From Planctomycetota bacterium (GTDB lineage Bacteria; Planctomycetota; Planctomycetia; Planctomycetales; Planctomycetaceae): a stretch of 64,000 nucleotides of DNA. A model generated the notes under the pieces. That model did not search any database. It was not told where the DNA came from and was given only the letters and a program-made list of their open reading frames with translations. The translations under genes were made by a program, and so were the position numbers. The stretch is taken from the NCBI GenBank assembly GCA_014584345.1, contig JACTNB010000019.1:248001-312000 (forward strand), given 5' to 3'. Numbering within the stretch: position 1 is the first letter of the stretch; each line of letters starts with the position of its first letter. Shown in pieces: positions 37,084-47,365 of the stretch.

Positions 37084-40000
37084 ATGGAAACTCGCTGGCC
37101 GCAATTTGTTCTCCTTCTGCTGACCCTCCTGTGCGGCTGGTGCAGCCGCACAGGCACGGACATGCAGATTCGCGCGGAGGAAGACTTGAAGCCGCGGCGT
37201 CTGTACGTGCCCGAAGAGTTTCCCCTGGAATGGCCCCGCGGCGATTGGCGCCCCATCACGAAAAGCAGGTTGCTGCAGCTCCAGGGGAGCAGTGAGAGTA
37301 CGGGCCTGGAACGAAAACCTCCTCCGCTGAAGGACGCGACGTATGAATGCCGCTTCGAGGCCGGGGGAGAATTGACGGGGACTTTCCAGGCGGAACTGCA
37401 ACGCCGTCCCAATGTGTCGGAATGGGTCGACCTGGGGCGGACAAACCTGTCGCTGCAATCCGCGCGAATTTCCGATGCGCCGGCGGATTGGGGTACCGCG
37501 TTGGACGGGCGCTGTTTTCTGTTGCAGACTCCCGAAGTGGAACACTTGAACGCGAACTGGAAAATGTCGGGGGTATCCGCCGGTCTCGGATATCGCTTCC
37601 AGATCCATTTATTTCAGGCGGTTCACAGTCGCTTTGTGGTGACGTTGCCCAGCCGGATGACCCTGAACATCACCGAGCCGGCCAATCCCGCGGTATTTCG
37701 CCGCCAGATATCTCCCGAGTTGCAGGAGTGGACCATACATGGCCTGGAGCGGTCTCGTCTTGCGTTTACCGTGGAAACAGCCACCACTCCCGGGAGTCAG
37801 CGGAAGACGTTGGCGCGTCAGGTACATCTGCTGACAATCGCCCCGGCAGAGCAGTCGTTCACTTCCGATTTCAAACTGGAATACCTGCCTGCCGATGCCG
37901 CAACCGCCGAAATTCTGCTACCTGGCGGGTTTCAACCAGACAGCGTGCAGTTTCAGCAGGAAACGCTCGGCACCTGGTCCCTGAGACCTTTCTCTGAGGA
38001 GAGTTCCGATCAGATTTTAACGATCCGCTGGCAGCGCGGTTCATCGACCCGGACTGGCACGATACGCGTGCGTGGCCAGATTCAACATTTTCGCCGGATG
38101 TCGCTGGAAACGCGCCTGCCTCGCCTGCTCGACACGCTCGATCTGGAAACTCAGGTGAATCTTTCCGTGCATGCCCCCTATGTACTGAAAAGTTGCCTGG
38201 CGACCGGATTGGAGCAGATCGATACGCGGCTGACGGCCAACGTCCGGGATATCTGGACCTATGAAGCAACCGTGGGCAATCCTTCGTTGCAACTGGAAGT
38301 GGCGTTGCCTCAACCTGAGTTGACTATCGACCAATTGATGGTTGTGGCGGCGGGAGCAACGGAACTCGATGTGCAACATCTGATGCTGTGGACTTCATCC
38401 CGCGACCAGCAGTTTGGCACCAGCTTCCAGGTTGCCCCCGGCTTCGAGGTCAGGAATGTCGCTGTCCTCTCGGAAACCCCCATGCCTCCCCAGCTTTCCT
38501 GGACCACGTTGCGACAGCAAAATCGCGACATGCTGACAATCCAGTTGGCGAATCAACTGGTGCCTGGCCAGCCCCTGCCGGTTGTGGTGTCGCTGCGAGC
38601 CAAGCTCGACAGCGAACGGAAGGGAGCCTATTCCCTGCCCGTGCTAACCCCCATCACCGCGCGCATCCAACATTCGTATCTGGTGCAGCAAGGCGTGTTG
38701 CTAGTCAATCCCCCCCTGCCGGAACGCGACCTCCCGGTCATGACAGCCGAGGAAGCCCGGCCCTGGTCTGTCTTGAACAAACTTGCGGACAGCCAGTCGA
38801 GTTACGAATGGCAAACCGACTGGATCGCGAAGAACCTGGCGGGCATGACACGCATACGGGTGCGGCCCCAACCCATAACGGAAGTATCCGCCGATGATGC
38901 AAGTCGCCAGAAACGAGCCCGGACGGTCGTCTTGCGGACACAATTGTTGTGCGAAGGCGAACGGATCCTGGTCAAGTATCGCGTGGAAGTCCCAGACGCG
39001 CTGCGCCGCGACCGAAATTCGTTAAATGTTTCCTTTTCGGAGCAGCGCCATACATTGTCCTGGAAGGAAGTTCGTTCCGGAAGTTCCGCCTCGCATTCTT
39101 CGACGGCCACGCCGACGGCACCGCTGGTCTCGAAACAAGTGGATCGGGAAGGCATAAGTTCCCATGTGTTTCAATGGTCGAATCCCATCGACGATCCGCC
39201 ACAAACGTTAATCTGGGAGTCTTACTGGCAGCCCGCGTCCCACTTCAAGGAACGCTTCCCGATTTCCTTGCCGACACTCAGCCCGGATCTGCCGTTTCAA
39301 GGATATGTGCAATGGAATCCCGGCGAATTCACTCTCGCGGAAACACTCTCGGGAACTGCCGAGACCTTGTTTGTCGACGGTGAAAGCGTGTTGGCCTACA
39401 ACTCCCTGGAGCAGGTCCGGGAATTGGTCGCCATTCGCAAAAAGCAGGACCCCACAACCAATGCCCCACCGGGCCAGGAAAGCCCGTGGAATTGTCACGT
39501 GGCAGTCGCCATGCATCCCGGCAAACAGATCCCCACGCGCGTGGTGGTTGCCTACCAGGCACCACCAGGGAAAACCGTGTTGAAGGAGGCAGCCATCCGC
39601 TTTTCTCAACCGGTGTGGCTGCGTACCGCCGGGATCAATGATTGGCAGGTTCAAGTCCATCAATGGACGACGGAATATCGTTATCCACTCACCTCGGAAC
39701 CAATTCAGACGCTGACTTTGGAATACGACTGCGGGGAAAACACGACGGCTGTGCTGCCGATCCCCGATTTCGCGGCGCAACGCCCCCGGCTACAGGTCTG
39801 CCTGCCGGGCCAGATTCGTCCGGAACCAGGCAGGGACGTGCTGTTCTGGAATCAACTGCCCCGCACGGACTGGAACGCGGATCTCGCGTCGTTTCCCACG
39901 CTCGCACTTTCCACGCCGGATAATTCCGCGGTCCCTCCAGGCAATCAGAACGGAGCGCCCAGCAATTCCACTCTGGTTGAGGTATCGGAACAGACAACGG

Positions 40001-43000
40001 CGGCCCACGCCGGACTGAGGTTGCTGCAAAGCCCCCACTTTCAGGAGTTACTGTGGAAACAGGGTTATGTCGCGCATGAGGGACAACCGAGGTCGACCAC
40101 GGGAGAAGTCTTCGAAGTCCGCTGGCGGGAAGAGACTTCCCTGTCGAGCTGGACCGTGTGGATGTTCCTGGCCACCATGCTGATGTGCCTGAGTTGGCTG
40201 ACTTTTGGAAAACCGTCCCGGCTGGTCTTGGGGATCATCTCGGTTGTGGCCTTGCTAGGAGTCGTTCTCCTGGACCGGTCCCCCTTCCTGCCCTTGATCA
40301 CGGCCTGTGCCGCGGCACTGTTGCTGATCGTCATCTTTCTGGATTTCTGGAAATCCTGTGTGGAACGTTTGCGCCCCGTGCCAGCGGGCGAGGCCCCTGC
40401 TTCATCCGCTGCGTTTTCCACCGTGATGTTTCGCGGCACCGCGCTGTTGTGGGTTGCGGTACTGGCAGGGGATTGCGTTTCTCCCGGGTATGGACAGGTC
40501 GCATCCGATCTCAACCCTCCCGTTAAACAAATGCACGACATGCTGATCCCCGTGGAAGCAGCCCGGTTGCGGGATCAATTTCGCGGTTTGACTCCCGACG
40601 AGTATCCCGAAGTGTTGTACATCACGCCCGAACTGGCCCAGAAATTGAACGAACGGGCCGCGGTTGACCGTTCCCAGCGACTGCTGTTGTTCGAGTCCGC
40701 CGATTACACGGCAAGATGGACGGAGCAGAATCAACTGATCGTGAGATGCGACTATCGAATACTCGATACGGCAGTGACGGAAAACCGTGGACGACTCATT
40801 CTCCCCTTGAAGAATATCGCGGCTTTAACAACCCTGCAGGCCATGGTGAACGGGCAGCCGGCCACCATGATTCCTCTGCCCGATGGCACCGGACTTGAAA
40901 TCCCACTTGAAAATCCCCTCGGCGAGCAGACGCCGGATGCCTCACAACCCGGGCCTTTTCGGCGATACCGGATCGAGCTGGAAGTGATCGCCGGGCAGGA
41001 ATCGACCCCCCGAGGGACGCGTGCCAGGTTGTCCATTCCTCCCGTCATTAACAGTCACTGCACCCTGGGGTTTCCCGCCAACACGGAATGCGATTTGGAA
41101 CTGGGAGGCATGGAGCAGATTCCCCTTCGGCGGCAGCCGGCCTCACCCACCGTGACGTTCTCGTTAAGCGAAAGCTCTCAGCTCTCGCTGCTGTTTCGGC
41201 CTGTCCGATCTAGTCAGGATGCCGACCTGCGAAATCCCGAACTGCAGGCCGATTTGTTGTGCAGCGTCCTGCGGAATTTCCTGGAGGTGAAAATGCATGT
41301 GTCGATTCTCTTCACGCCGGAATCCGAGCGGAATCTGACCTGGAGATTGCCGGCTGGAATGATCCTGCGAAGCTGGTATGCCCCGGACGCGATGGGCACG
41401 ACATTGAACGAAGCAGCCGACAACCAGACGAATTTGACACTGCGATTTGCCGAGGGAGGCCCCTCCCGCACCACTGCCGTGCTGACGCTGGTCGCCCCCT
41501 TGCCCACCCGCGACGCAGAGATGAATCTGCTGCTCCCGCAGTTAATCAAGCCCAAACTGTCCGCCGAGGAAGATCTGAAATGGCAAATTGGTCTGCAGAC
41601 AAACTTGCAGGCGGAAATGTCCTCGATTGAATTTCCCGAGACCCCTTCCAGCCGCATCTCGCGGGAAACATTCATGGCCAGTTGGCCGGATGCGGAGGCG
41701 GTCCAGTCCGATGTCCAGTGTTTCCGCGTGCGGAATCCGCGGCGACTGAAGGCCCTGTGGCAGGAAGGGACGTCCCGGTTCAACGTGGAGGCCCAGCACG
41801 ATTTCACCGTTGGCGATCAGGCGGTGGAGGTCACGTCACAGTATCGGGGGACTTCGCAGGGGAAACCCTTCTGGTCGCTGAGTTTCGCCCATTCGAATCG
41901 CTGGGCCATCACCGGTGTGCAAGCCGTCGTGGATGGGCAGGACATCCCCACGCGCAACCTGTTTCACCAGGACGAACTGGAACTCGTCTTGGGGGCAAGG
42001 TGCGCCAAGTCGTTCGATGTGCGCATTCAATGGCAGCAAACCGGAAATCCGTTGGTTGCGGGCCGGGATGTCACGCCACCACGAATCAGGGGAGCAGGCC
42101 CCTATCGCGAGATCATCCGGCAGCTGCCCGGAACGCGCCAGGGCTGGTTGATTTGCCACCCCTTATCACCTCCGGACTCCAGCCCCCCTCCAGCAGGCTG
42201 GTCGTCGGAATCACCGCTGGTTCTGGAAGGGGGCATGCAGGAAGACCTGGGGCTGCTGCGGATTGAACCGCTGCCGGTCGACCGCGATCTTGCCCCCGTT
42301 CCCCCCGCGGATACCTTTCCTGCCTCGCGGAGCGAGACCGAGGCTGTCGGCAAGGGAGAGGAACAGCCCCCTGCAACCAACGTCCCGTTGTTATCCGACT
42401 GGTCGACAACCGCCGAATCGCCCGGGGGCATCCAGGTGGACCATTCCCTCTGGAAAGACCAGGAAATGGTCTTTGGCGAAACGCTGGTGTACTGGTCAAA
42501 ATCTTCCTCCCGCTCGGGCGACCAGGTCGTGCGAATCGAATTACCCGAGAATCTGGAAGTGCTGGAACGGGGGCATTCCGCCGCGGTGGAAGTCCAGCGG
42601 TCGCCCATGGGCCTGATTGTACGCGAACGCCCTGGCAACCACTGGAATGACTTTTCCTCTCGTTTTCTGGTCTTTCGCTGGCAAGCCAAATTGCCCTTCG
42701 GATGGGGTATCCGCCAGATGTTCCAGGTCCCCACGGTACAACAGACAGTGCAGACAACCTGGCGTTTATTGGCACTGCAAGCCGATGGAGAACACATTAG
42801 CGAACTCCCGGAAGTTGCCATGGCAAGCTGGCGGAAATACCTGGAGCATCTGCAGAACCTGGGACGATTCGGAGAGTCCGCGAATGGCCCGAACTCCACG
42901 GGCATGGAAGTCTCGATGGAGTCGCCGTTCGTGCAGCCGGGAGAAGTGACGAACGCATGGCCCGAAGCGAACCGATTGTTTTATCGATCCCTTTCCGAAG

Positions 43001-43296
43001 TTCAGCAGAAACAGATCCGCCAGGGTTATGAGCGGGTCCATGCCCTGGTCTGGACTAAGCCGAGCCCCTTGTATTTCAGCAGGGTAAGGGCAGCGGGAAT
43101 CGAGACAGGATCGCAAGCAAGGATCGGCATACAGAATACCTCCGTGATCTTTCGCATCGCCCTGGCCCTCCTGATAGCAATCTGGGGAATTACTCTCTGG
43201 CGGAACGAACGGGGGCCTACCCGCGCGGGGAACTGGAGTCTTGCCACCAGTTGTGCCTTGCTGCTGTTGGCGCTCTCTCTGCGAGTCATGAATTAA
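37084..43296 (+). CDS. Giant exported membrane protein B (2070 aa), function unknown
   Basis: Not recognised. A signal-like N-terminus (FVLLLLTLLCGWCS) is followed by an extracytoplasmic region of about 1000 residues, a group of helices at about 1020-1040, 1042-1060 and 1068-1089, then another hydrophobic stretch with a signal-like end (ALLWVAVLAGDCVSPGYG, about 1118-1140), a second ectodomain of about 880 residues, and two helices at about 2022-2040 and 2052-2068. It reads as two protein-A-like units fused in tandem. No catalytic motif was found. It follows protein A by 41 bases and is likely in the same operon. Confidence 0.75.
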   Translation: METRWPQFVLLLLTLLCGWCSRTGTDMQIRAEEDLKPRRLYVPEEFPLEWPRGDWRPITKSRLLQLQGSSESTGLERKPPPLKDATYECRFEAGGELTGTFQAELQRRPNVSEWVDLGRTNLSLQSARISDAPADWGTALDGRCFLLQTPEVEHLNANWKMSGVSAGLGYRFQIHLFQAVHSRFVVTLPSRMTLNITEPANPAVFRRQISPELQEWTIHGLERSRLAFTVETATTPGSQRKTLARQVHLLTIAPAEQSFTSDFKLEYLPADAATAEILLPGGFQPDSVQFQQETLGTWSLRPFSEESSDQILTIRWQRGSSTRTGTIRVRGQIQHFRRMSLETRLPRLLDTLDLETQVNLSVHAPYVLKSCLATGLEQIDTRLTANVRDIWTYEATVGNPSLQLEVALPQPELTIDQLMVVAAGATELDVQHLMLWTSSRDQQFGTSFQVAPGFEVRNVAVLSETPMPPQLSWTTLRQQNRDMLTIQLANQLVPGQPLPVVVSLRAKLDSERKGAYSLPVLTPITARIQHSYLVQQGVLLVNPPLPERDLPVMTAEEARPWSVLNKLADSQSSYEWQTDWIAKNLAGMTRIRVRPQPITEVSADDASRQKRARTVVLRTQLLCEGERILVKYRVEVPDALRRDRNSLNVSFSEQRHTLSWKEVRSGSSASHSSTATPTAPLVSKQVDREGISSHVFQWSNPIDDPPQTLIWESYWQPASHFKERFPISLPTLSPDLPFQGYVQWNPGEFTLAETLSGTAETLFVDGESVLAYNSLEQVRELVAIRKKQDPTTNAPPGQESPWNCHVAVAMHPGKQIPTRVVVAYQAPPGKTVLKEAAIRFSQPVWLRTAGINDWQVQVHQWTTEYRYPLTSEPIQTLTLEYDCGENTTAVLPIPDFAAQRPRLQVCLPGQIRPEPGRDVLFWNQLPRTDWNADLASFPTLALSTPDNSAVPPGNQNGAPSNSTLVEVSEQTTAAHAGLRLLQSPHFQELLWKQGYVAHEGQPRSTTGEVFEVRWREETSLSSWTVWMFLATMLMCLSWLTFGKPSRLVLGIISVVALLGVVLLDRSPFLPLITACAAALLLIVIFLDFWKSCVERLRPVPAGEAPASSAAFSTVMFRGTALLWVAVLAGDCVSPGYGQVASDLNPPVKQMHDMLIPVEAARLRDQFRGLTPDEYPEVLYITPELAQKLNERAAVDRSQRLLLFESADYTARWTEQNQLIVRCDYRILDTAVTENRGRLILPLKNIAALTTLQAMVNGQPATMIPLPDGTGLEIPLENPLGEQTPDASQPGPFRRYRIELEVIAGQESTPRGTRARLSIPPVINSHCTLGFPANTECDLELGGMEQIPLRRQPASPTVTFSLSESSQLSLLFRPVRSSQDADLRNPELQADLLCSVLRNFLEVKMHVSILFTPESERNLTWRLPAGMILRSWYAPDAMGTTLNEAADNQTNLTLRFAEGGPSRTTAVLTLVAPLPTRDAEMNLLLPQLIKPKLSAEEDLKWQIGLQTNLQAEMSSIEFPETPSSRISRETFMASWPDAEAVQSDVQCFRVRNPRRLKALWQEGTSRFNVEAQHDFTVGDQAVEVTSQYRGTSQGKPFWSLSFAHSNRWAITGVQAVVDGQDIPTRNLFHQDELELVLGARCAKSFDVRIQWQQTGNPLVAGRDVTPPRIRGAGPYREIIRQLPGTRQGWLICHPLSPPDSSPPPAGWSSESPLVLEGGMQEDLGLLRIEPLPVDRDLAPVPPADTFPASRSETEAVGKGEEQPPATNVPLLSDWSTTAESPGGIQVDHSLWKDQEMVFGETLVYWSKSSSRSGDQVVRIELPENLEVLERGHSAAVEVQRSPMGLIVRERPGNHWNDFSSRFLVFRWQAKLPFGWGIRQMFQVPTVQQTVQTTWRLLALQADGEHISELPEVAMASWRKYLEHLQNLGRFGESANGPNSTGMEVSMESPFVQPGEVTNAWPEANRLFYRSLSEVQQKQIRQGYERVHALVWTKPSPLYFSRVRAAGIETGSQARIGIQNTSVIFRIALALLIAIWGITLWRNERGPTRAGNWSLATSCALLLLALSLRVMN

Positions 43297-43460
43297 CAAG
43301 GGATGCGACAACAGCTCGCGCCGCGCAGGCGTGACCGTCTCCGTTATGCGGACGAGCCCCGGCATTTGCTCATATCGACGGGCACCGAGTCGCACGCGCG
43401 AGCACCGGAGATGGCAAACGGATTCCTGAAGAACGCGCGGTCAGTGTCGGCATAAGGCAT

Positions 43461-44258
43461 TTACCCCCGTCCCGTCAGCCAGAGCCAGGTCGCCCCGGAT
43501 GCCAACAGGCAGTAGAAGGCAAACCAGCGGAGCCGTTTCTTGCGGACTATCTTCAGCAGCCCTTCCAACGCCAGAATGCCGACCAGGCAGGAGACCACCG
43601 CTCCCACCAGCAGCAAGGGATCCATTTCGGTCTGGGAAGATGCCTTGAAAGCATCCCGTAGATGCAACACGGTGGCTCCGCCGATGGCGGGAATGGCAAT
43701 CAGAAACGAAAACTTTGCCGCCAGCTCCCGAGGGACTCCCACCATCACCGCACCGGCAATGGTGCTGCCCGATCGAGATATACCCGGAACCAGCGCCAAT
43801 GCCTGGAATAGACCAATCGCCAGGGCCTGTCGTAGTGTCGGGGAGGCCATATCGTTCTGATCACGATCGCGTTCCAGCCATTCACACAGGAACAGGAAGC
43901 ACGCGGTGACCAACAAACCGCTGGCTGCCACCGCGGGAGTGCTGAAGGCCACCTCAAACGTCTGTTTCAAGGTCAGCCCCACCACGACCACGGGAATCGT
44001 GGCCAGCACCACGGCCAGCAACAAACGCCTGTTCCGCAACATCGCGGGAAGTTCATGACGATAAACAAACAGAATCGAGGCGAGCGTCCCCAGATGCAGC
44101 GCGACGTTCATCGCCAGATTTTCTTCCGCCGAGTTCGCCTCGCCCCCCAACAGGGCATTCAGAATCACCAGATGGCCAGAGGAACTGATCGGCAAGAACT
44201 CGGCGATGCCCTGGACGATTCCCAGAATGAGGACCTGTATCCATGCACCCACCTCCAT
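43461..44258 (-). CDS. uppP: Undecaprenyl-diphosphate phosphatase
   Basis: 265-residue polytopic membrane enzyme (BacA/UppP) that dephosphorylates undecaprenyl pyrophosphate to recycle the lipid carrier for cell wall and polysaccharide synthesis; overproduction gives bacitracin resistance. The active-site signatures GIAEFLPISSSGHLVI near the N-terminus and ALVPGISRSGSTIAGAV in the middle are intact. It converges on giant protein B with 164 bases between and is 171 bases downstream of the protease-like gene on the same strand. Confidence 0.95.
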   Translation of the reverse strand: MEVGAWIQVLILGIVQGIAEFLPISSSGHLVILNALLGGEANSAEENLAMNVALHLGTLASILFVYRHELPAMLRNRRLLLAVVLATIPVVVVGLTLKQTFEVAFSTPAVAASGLLVTACFLFLCEWLERDRDQNDMASPTLRQALAIGLFQALALVPGISRSGSTIAGAVMVGVPRELAAKFSFLIAIPAIGGATVLHLRDAFKASSQTEMDPLLLVGAVVSCLVGILALEGLLKIVRKKRLRWFAFYCLLASGATWLWLTGRG

Positions 44259-44429
44259 GCTGGCTTGTCTCCTGGCTTGATTTCTCGTCGACTACGGGGC
44301 GCCGTGGAATACCGTTCCACAACTCCCCCTGCTCGATCTCCACGGATCGGTTTGCGGAAGAAATGTAGCTCAGCAGACCCGCGAAGAACAGACCAAACTT
44401 TCCCGGCGCTGGGGCGCCAGCCAGTCGAT

Positions 44430-46376
44430 TCAATGACTCCCCAGAATTTCCAGCCAGCGGCCCATGGCATCAAAGTCCGTTGATTGCAATTCCTGTTCGA
44501 ACTCCACCCGCGCAACGGGGAAACCTTCCTTGCGGAGCAATTCGCTCAATCGGGGCACAATCTTTTGACCACGCTCCGAATGATCCGCGAGCAACACCTG
44601 AAAACGCAAGCCCGGTTCATTCATCGGCAGGCGGATGCGATCCGGCACCGACAGGGCGAGAATTCCCTTGAAATGCTCCCGGTGCTCCAGGGCGAGCTGC
44701 CAGGCATATCCAGGATTCTGTCCTGCCGTCACCAGACACACTCTCTCGGTATCCACTGTGTAACGTTTCCGCGTTTCGTTCAGGCATTCGATCAGCCAGG
44801 CCGTATCGTCCGCCGACCAGGGTTGCAGATTTTCCGCGACGGGCATCAGCAGGATGATCCCCCGCATCCGGCACAGGCGTTTCCACTCCGCGAACTGGGG
44901 GGCGGGAATCGGTTCTCCACTACCCGATAACCACATCACGCAGCCATGGGCATCCCGAGGGTTGTATTCCTCCGGGATGAACAGACGACAGATGCGAGCC
45001 TGTCCCTCCAATTGCAACGGGACTTCCCCTGTTTCCACGGGAGGTTGATTGGCATCCTTTTCCCGAAAAATCGGCAAGGGAAGTTCGGCGGGAATGGCCT
45101 CGGGCAATGGCAGCAGACTCACCGTGATTTCCCGTGACTCCCCTTCGCGAGCAATTTTCAGCGGAAGTTCCTGCCCCGATTGCCTGTGAAGCAGGATGTC
45201 GCGGAGCGTGGCGGCAGACTCCACCACGCGACCATCAATTTCCAGAAGGCGGTCCCGCTTGACCAATCCTGCCTTCTCGGCCGAGGAATCGGGAAACAGA
45301 TATTCAATCACCACACCCCCCGACGTATTGGACTGCTCGCGCGAGAGTTGTATTCCCAGCCACCCAAAATGAAACGGTTCCAGCTTTTCCGCCAGCGTGA
45401 CCTGCGTGGACACTTCCTGGTCTTCGCGTAATAACACCAGTTCGACCACATCCCCCGCATAATATCGTCCCAGAACCTGCTTCACGGCGGCAACGCTGGG
45501 GGTCGCCCGCCCCTGCACGCGGAGTATGCGGTCCTTGCTTTTCAGTCCGGCCGTTGCAGCGGGAGAAGTCGGACGGACTTCCTGCACGATCGGTTTGGCC
45601 AGAAAGGCGGCGTCCCCCGAAAAACTGATCCCGAGCAGTCCGGGATGCAGATCCCGACCTTCGCGCATAGCCTCCAACCGCTGCAGAATCTCTTCCAATG
45701 GGACGGCAAACCCGATTCCGGAATCGTACCAGTTCATGCCATCCGTCAACCCTTTCCCCTGGGGGGACAAGGGAGCCAGAATGCCCAGCACACGCCCTTG
45801 AAGATCGATCAGGGGGCCTCCGTAGTTGGCAGGGGAGACTTTGGCGTCAGTCTGAATGGCCTTGCCATTCACGCGTTCCAGGGCACTGACCAGTCCCAGG
45901 GAAACATTCGGCAGCTTGGGAGCATAGGTGCGACCGACGGCAATGGCCCATTGCCCTACCCTCACGCTCTCCATAGGGACGGGAACGGCGGGGATCAGGT
46001 CGGTTGCCTCGACCTTGAGGAGTGTCAACTGCTTGTGGTGATCGCGTGCGACAATCTCGGCAGGCAGACGGCGATCGGAATCGGGCAGAGTCACCAGGAT
46101 GGAGGCGGGGTTGGCCACGAAATTGTAGGCGCTGGTGATGATGTAGCCATCGCTGGCCACGATCACTCCCGTGGTCGGGCCCGTCCCCGCAAGTTCGCCC
46201 TCCACAATGTCCAATCCGCCGATGGTTTCGATGCGGACTATGCTGGAGCTTGCCTGTACCACGGCCTGCTGCAGGAGTGCTTCGCCATTTTCACCGGGAA
46301 AGGGAGCCGACGACAAACTTCCCACGCGAGACATGGCCAATGGCAACAGAAACGCGAGTATCAGGCATCGCTTCAT
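44430..46376 (-). CDS. Exported HtrA-like protein with two PDZ domains and a C-terminal alpha/beta-hydrolase-like domain, catalytic residues lost
   Basis: 648 residues with a signal peptide (KRCLILAFLLPLAMS). Residues about 35-230 match the HtrA/DegP trypsin fold, but none of the catalytic residues is kept: the His position of TNNHV reads TSAY (Tyr84), the Asp position reads Gln116 (KQLTLLKV) and GNSGGPL reads ANYGGPL (Tyr185). Two PDZ domains follow (about 245-320 and 340-415). The last 200 residues resemble an esterase/alpha-beta hydrolase, with the nucleophile elbow GxSxG changed to GQNPG. It is probably a binding scaffold. AAGGAG is 6 bases before ATG 46376. Confidence 0.8.
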   Translation of the reverse strand: MKRCLILAFLLPLAMSRVGSLSSAPFPGENGEALLQQAVVQASSSIVRIETIGGLDIVEGELAGTGPTTGVIVASDGYIITSAYNFVANPASILVTLPDSDRRLPAEIVARDHHKQLTLLKVEATDLIPAVPVPMESVRVGQWAIAVGRTYAPKLPNVSLGLVSALERVNGKAIQTDAKVSPANYGGPLIDLQGRVLGILAPLSPQGKGLTDGMNWYDSGIGFAVPLEEILQRLEAMREGRDLHPGLLGISFSGDAAFLAKPIVQEVRPTSPAATAGLKSKDRILRVQGRATPSVAAVKQVLGRYYAGDVVELVLLREDQEVSTQVTLAEKLEPFHFGWLGIQLSREQSNTSGGVVIEYLFPDSSAEKAGLVKRDRLLEIDGRVVESAATLRDILLHRQSGQELPLKIAREGESREITVSLLPLPEAIPAELPLPIFREKDANQPPVETGEVPLQLEGQARICRLFIPEEYNPRDAHGCVMWLSGSGEPIPAPQFAEWKRLCRMRGIILLMPVAENLQPWSADDTAWLIECLNETRKRYTVDTERVCLVTAGQNPGYAWQLALEHREHFKGILALSVPDRIRLPMNEPGLRFQVLLADHSERGQKIVPRLSELLRKEGFPVARVEFEQELQSTDFDAMGRWLEILGSH

Positions 46377-46820
46377 GGTTTCTCCTTCAACAGGGAACGA
46401 ACAGGATATTCTTCTCCGCGTCGATCCCACCCGTCAAGCCTTGAAGTCGCGACAAAACGGAAGCAAGCCGGTTTACCCGGAAATTCGCCCGCCAGAGCTG
46501 AAAAACAGGCCGAGGAGAGGCAACTTTCGGGATAAAATACTCCTACCCGGTTTGATGGCGCGTCTGCTGGTAGTATCATATTAAATAGGGATGGAAGGAC
46601 GAACGGAACGCAGGTTTGTTTACCTGCCGATGTCGCCCGAAGCGCCTTGCGTGCGCGGACTGGTAACCGTCTCTGGCAGGTTGCGCCACCTGATTATTCT
46701 CTTCAACTTGCAAGACGCCTCTCCGCTGTTCGGAGGAAGGAGACGGCAAGGCAGGGTATGTTCTCGCCACGGAACTTCGCTGGGGCGAGAGAACCTGGCA
46801 ACATCAGAGGAGGACGTCCG
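46377..46820. other. Divergent intergenic region
   Basis: 444 bases between the HtrA-like gene and the retropepsin-like gene. Two short hairpins are visible: GCAGGT/ACCTGC at 46610-46627, and TCTCGCC (46762-46768) with GGCGAGA (46784-46790), the latter 31 bases ahead of the next ATG. No gene is seen. Confidence 0.4.
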
Positions 46821-47357
46821 ATGAAGTCCGCGATCAAGATTGGCTGGAAGGAACAGGTATCCCTGCCCGAATGGGGGATTACCGGAATTGAAGCCAAGGC
46901 CGACACGGGGGCGCGCTCCTCGGCGGTGGATGTGAAGTCACTGGAATTCATTGACGAGGAATTTGTTCGATTCGAAGTGGCGCTCTCGCGGAAGGATCGC
47001 AACCACACGGTTCCAGTCACGGCACGCTTGAAACGCCGCAGCAAGGTCAAATCGAGCAGCGGGCATGTCACCGAGCGGGTCGTGGTGGAAACCGAGATTC
47101 TGCTCGGCACGGTTCTGAAAACGATCGATATCAGCCTGATTTGTCGCAAGCGGATGCTTCACCGCATGCTGATCGGGCGGACCGCGCTGCAGGGGCACTT
47201 TCTGGTCGACTCCAGCCAGGCTTACCTGGTCTCGTCTCCGCCCGAGAGGAAAAAACGTTCTCCGGACTCCCTCCCCGCAGCCGAGCATGGCGAATTACCT
47301 CTGCTGCCGCGGCCGGAAAGGAAAACAAAAGGCAAACGCAAGAAATCGCCGGGTTGA
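46821..47357 (+). CDS. RimK-associated retropepsin-like (ATP-dependent zinc protease family) protein
   Basis: 178 residues. Residues 1-140 match the family often named ATP-dependent zinc protease, now seen as a retropepsin-like aspartic peptidase fold: the active-site motif ADTGARSSA at about residue 27-35, the flap region, and a C-terminal RMLIGRTAL (GRxxL). Members sit next to RimK-type ligases, but none is seen here. The last 35 residues are basic and low-complexity (KTKGKRKKSPG), an extra tail. A strong GAGGAGG site precedes the ATG by 7 bases. Its physiological substrate is unknown. Confidence 0.85.
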   Translation: MKSAIKIGWKEQVSLPEWGITGIEAKADTGARSSAVDVKSLEFIDEEFVRFEVALSRKDRNHTVPVTARLKRRSKVKSSSGHVTERVVVETEILLGTVLKTIDISLICRKRMLHRMLIGRTALQGHFLVDSSQAYLVSSPPERKKRSPDSLPAAEHGELPLLPRPERKTKGKRKKSPG

Positions 47358-47365
47358 CCGTTCAG

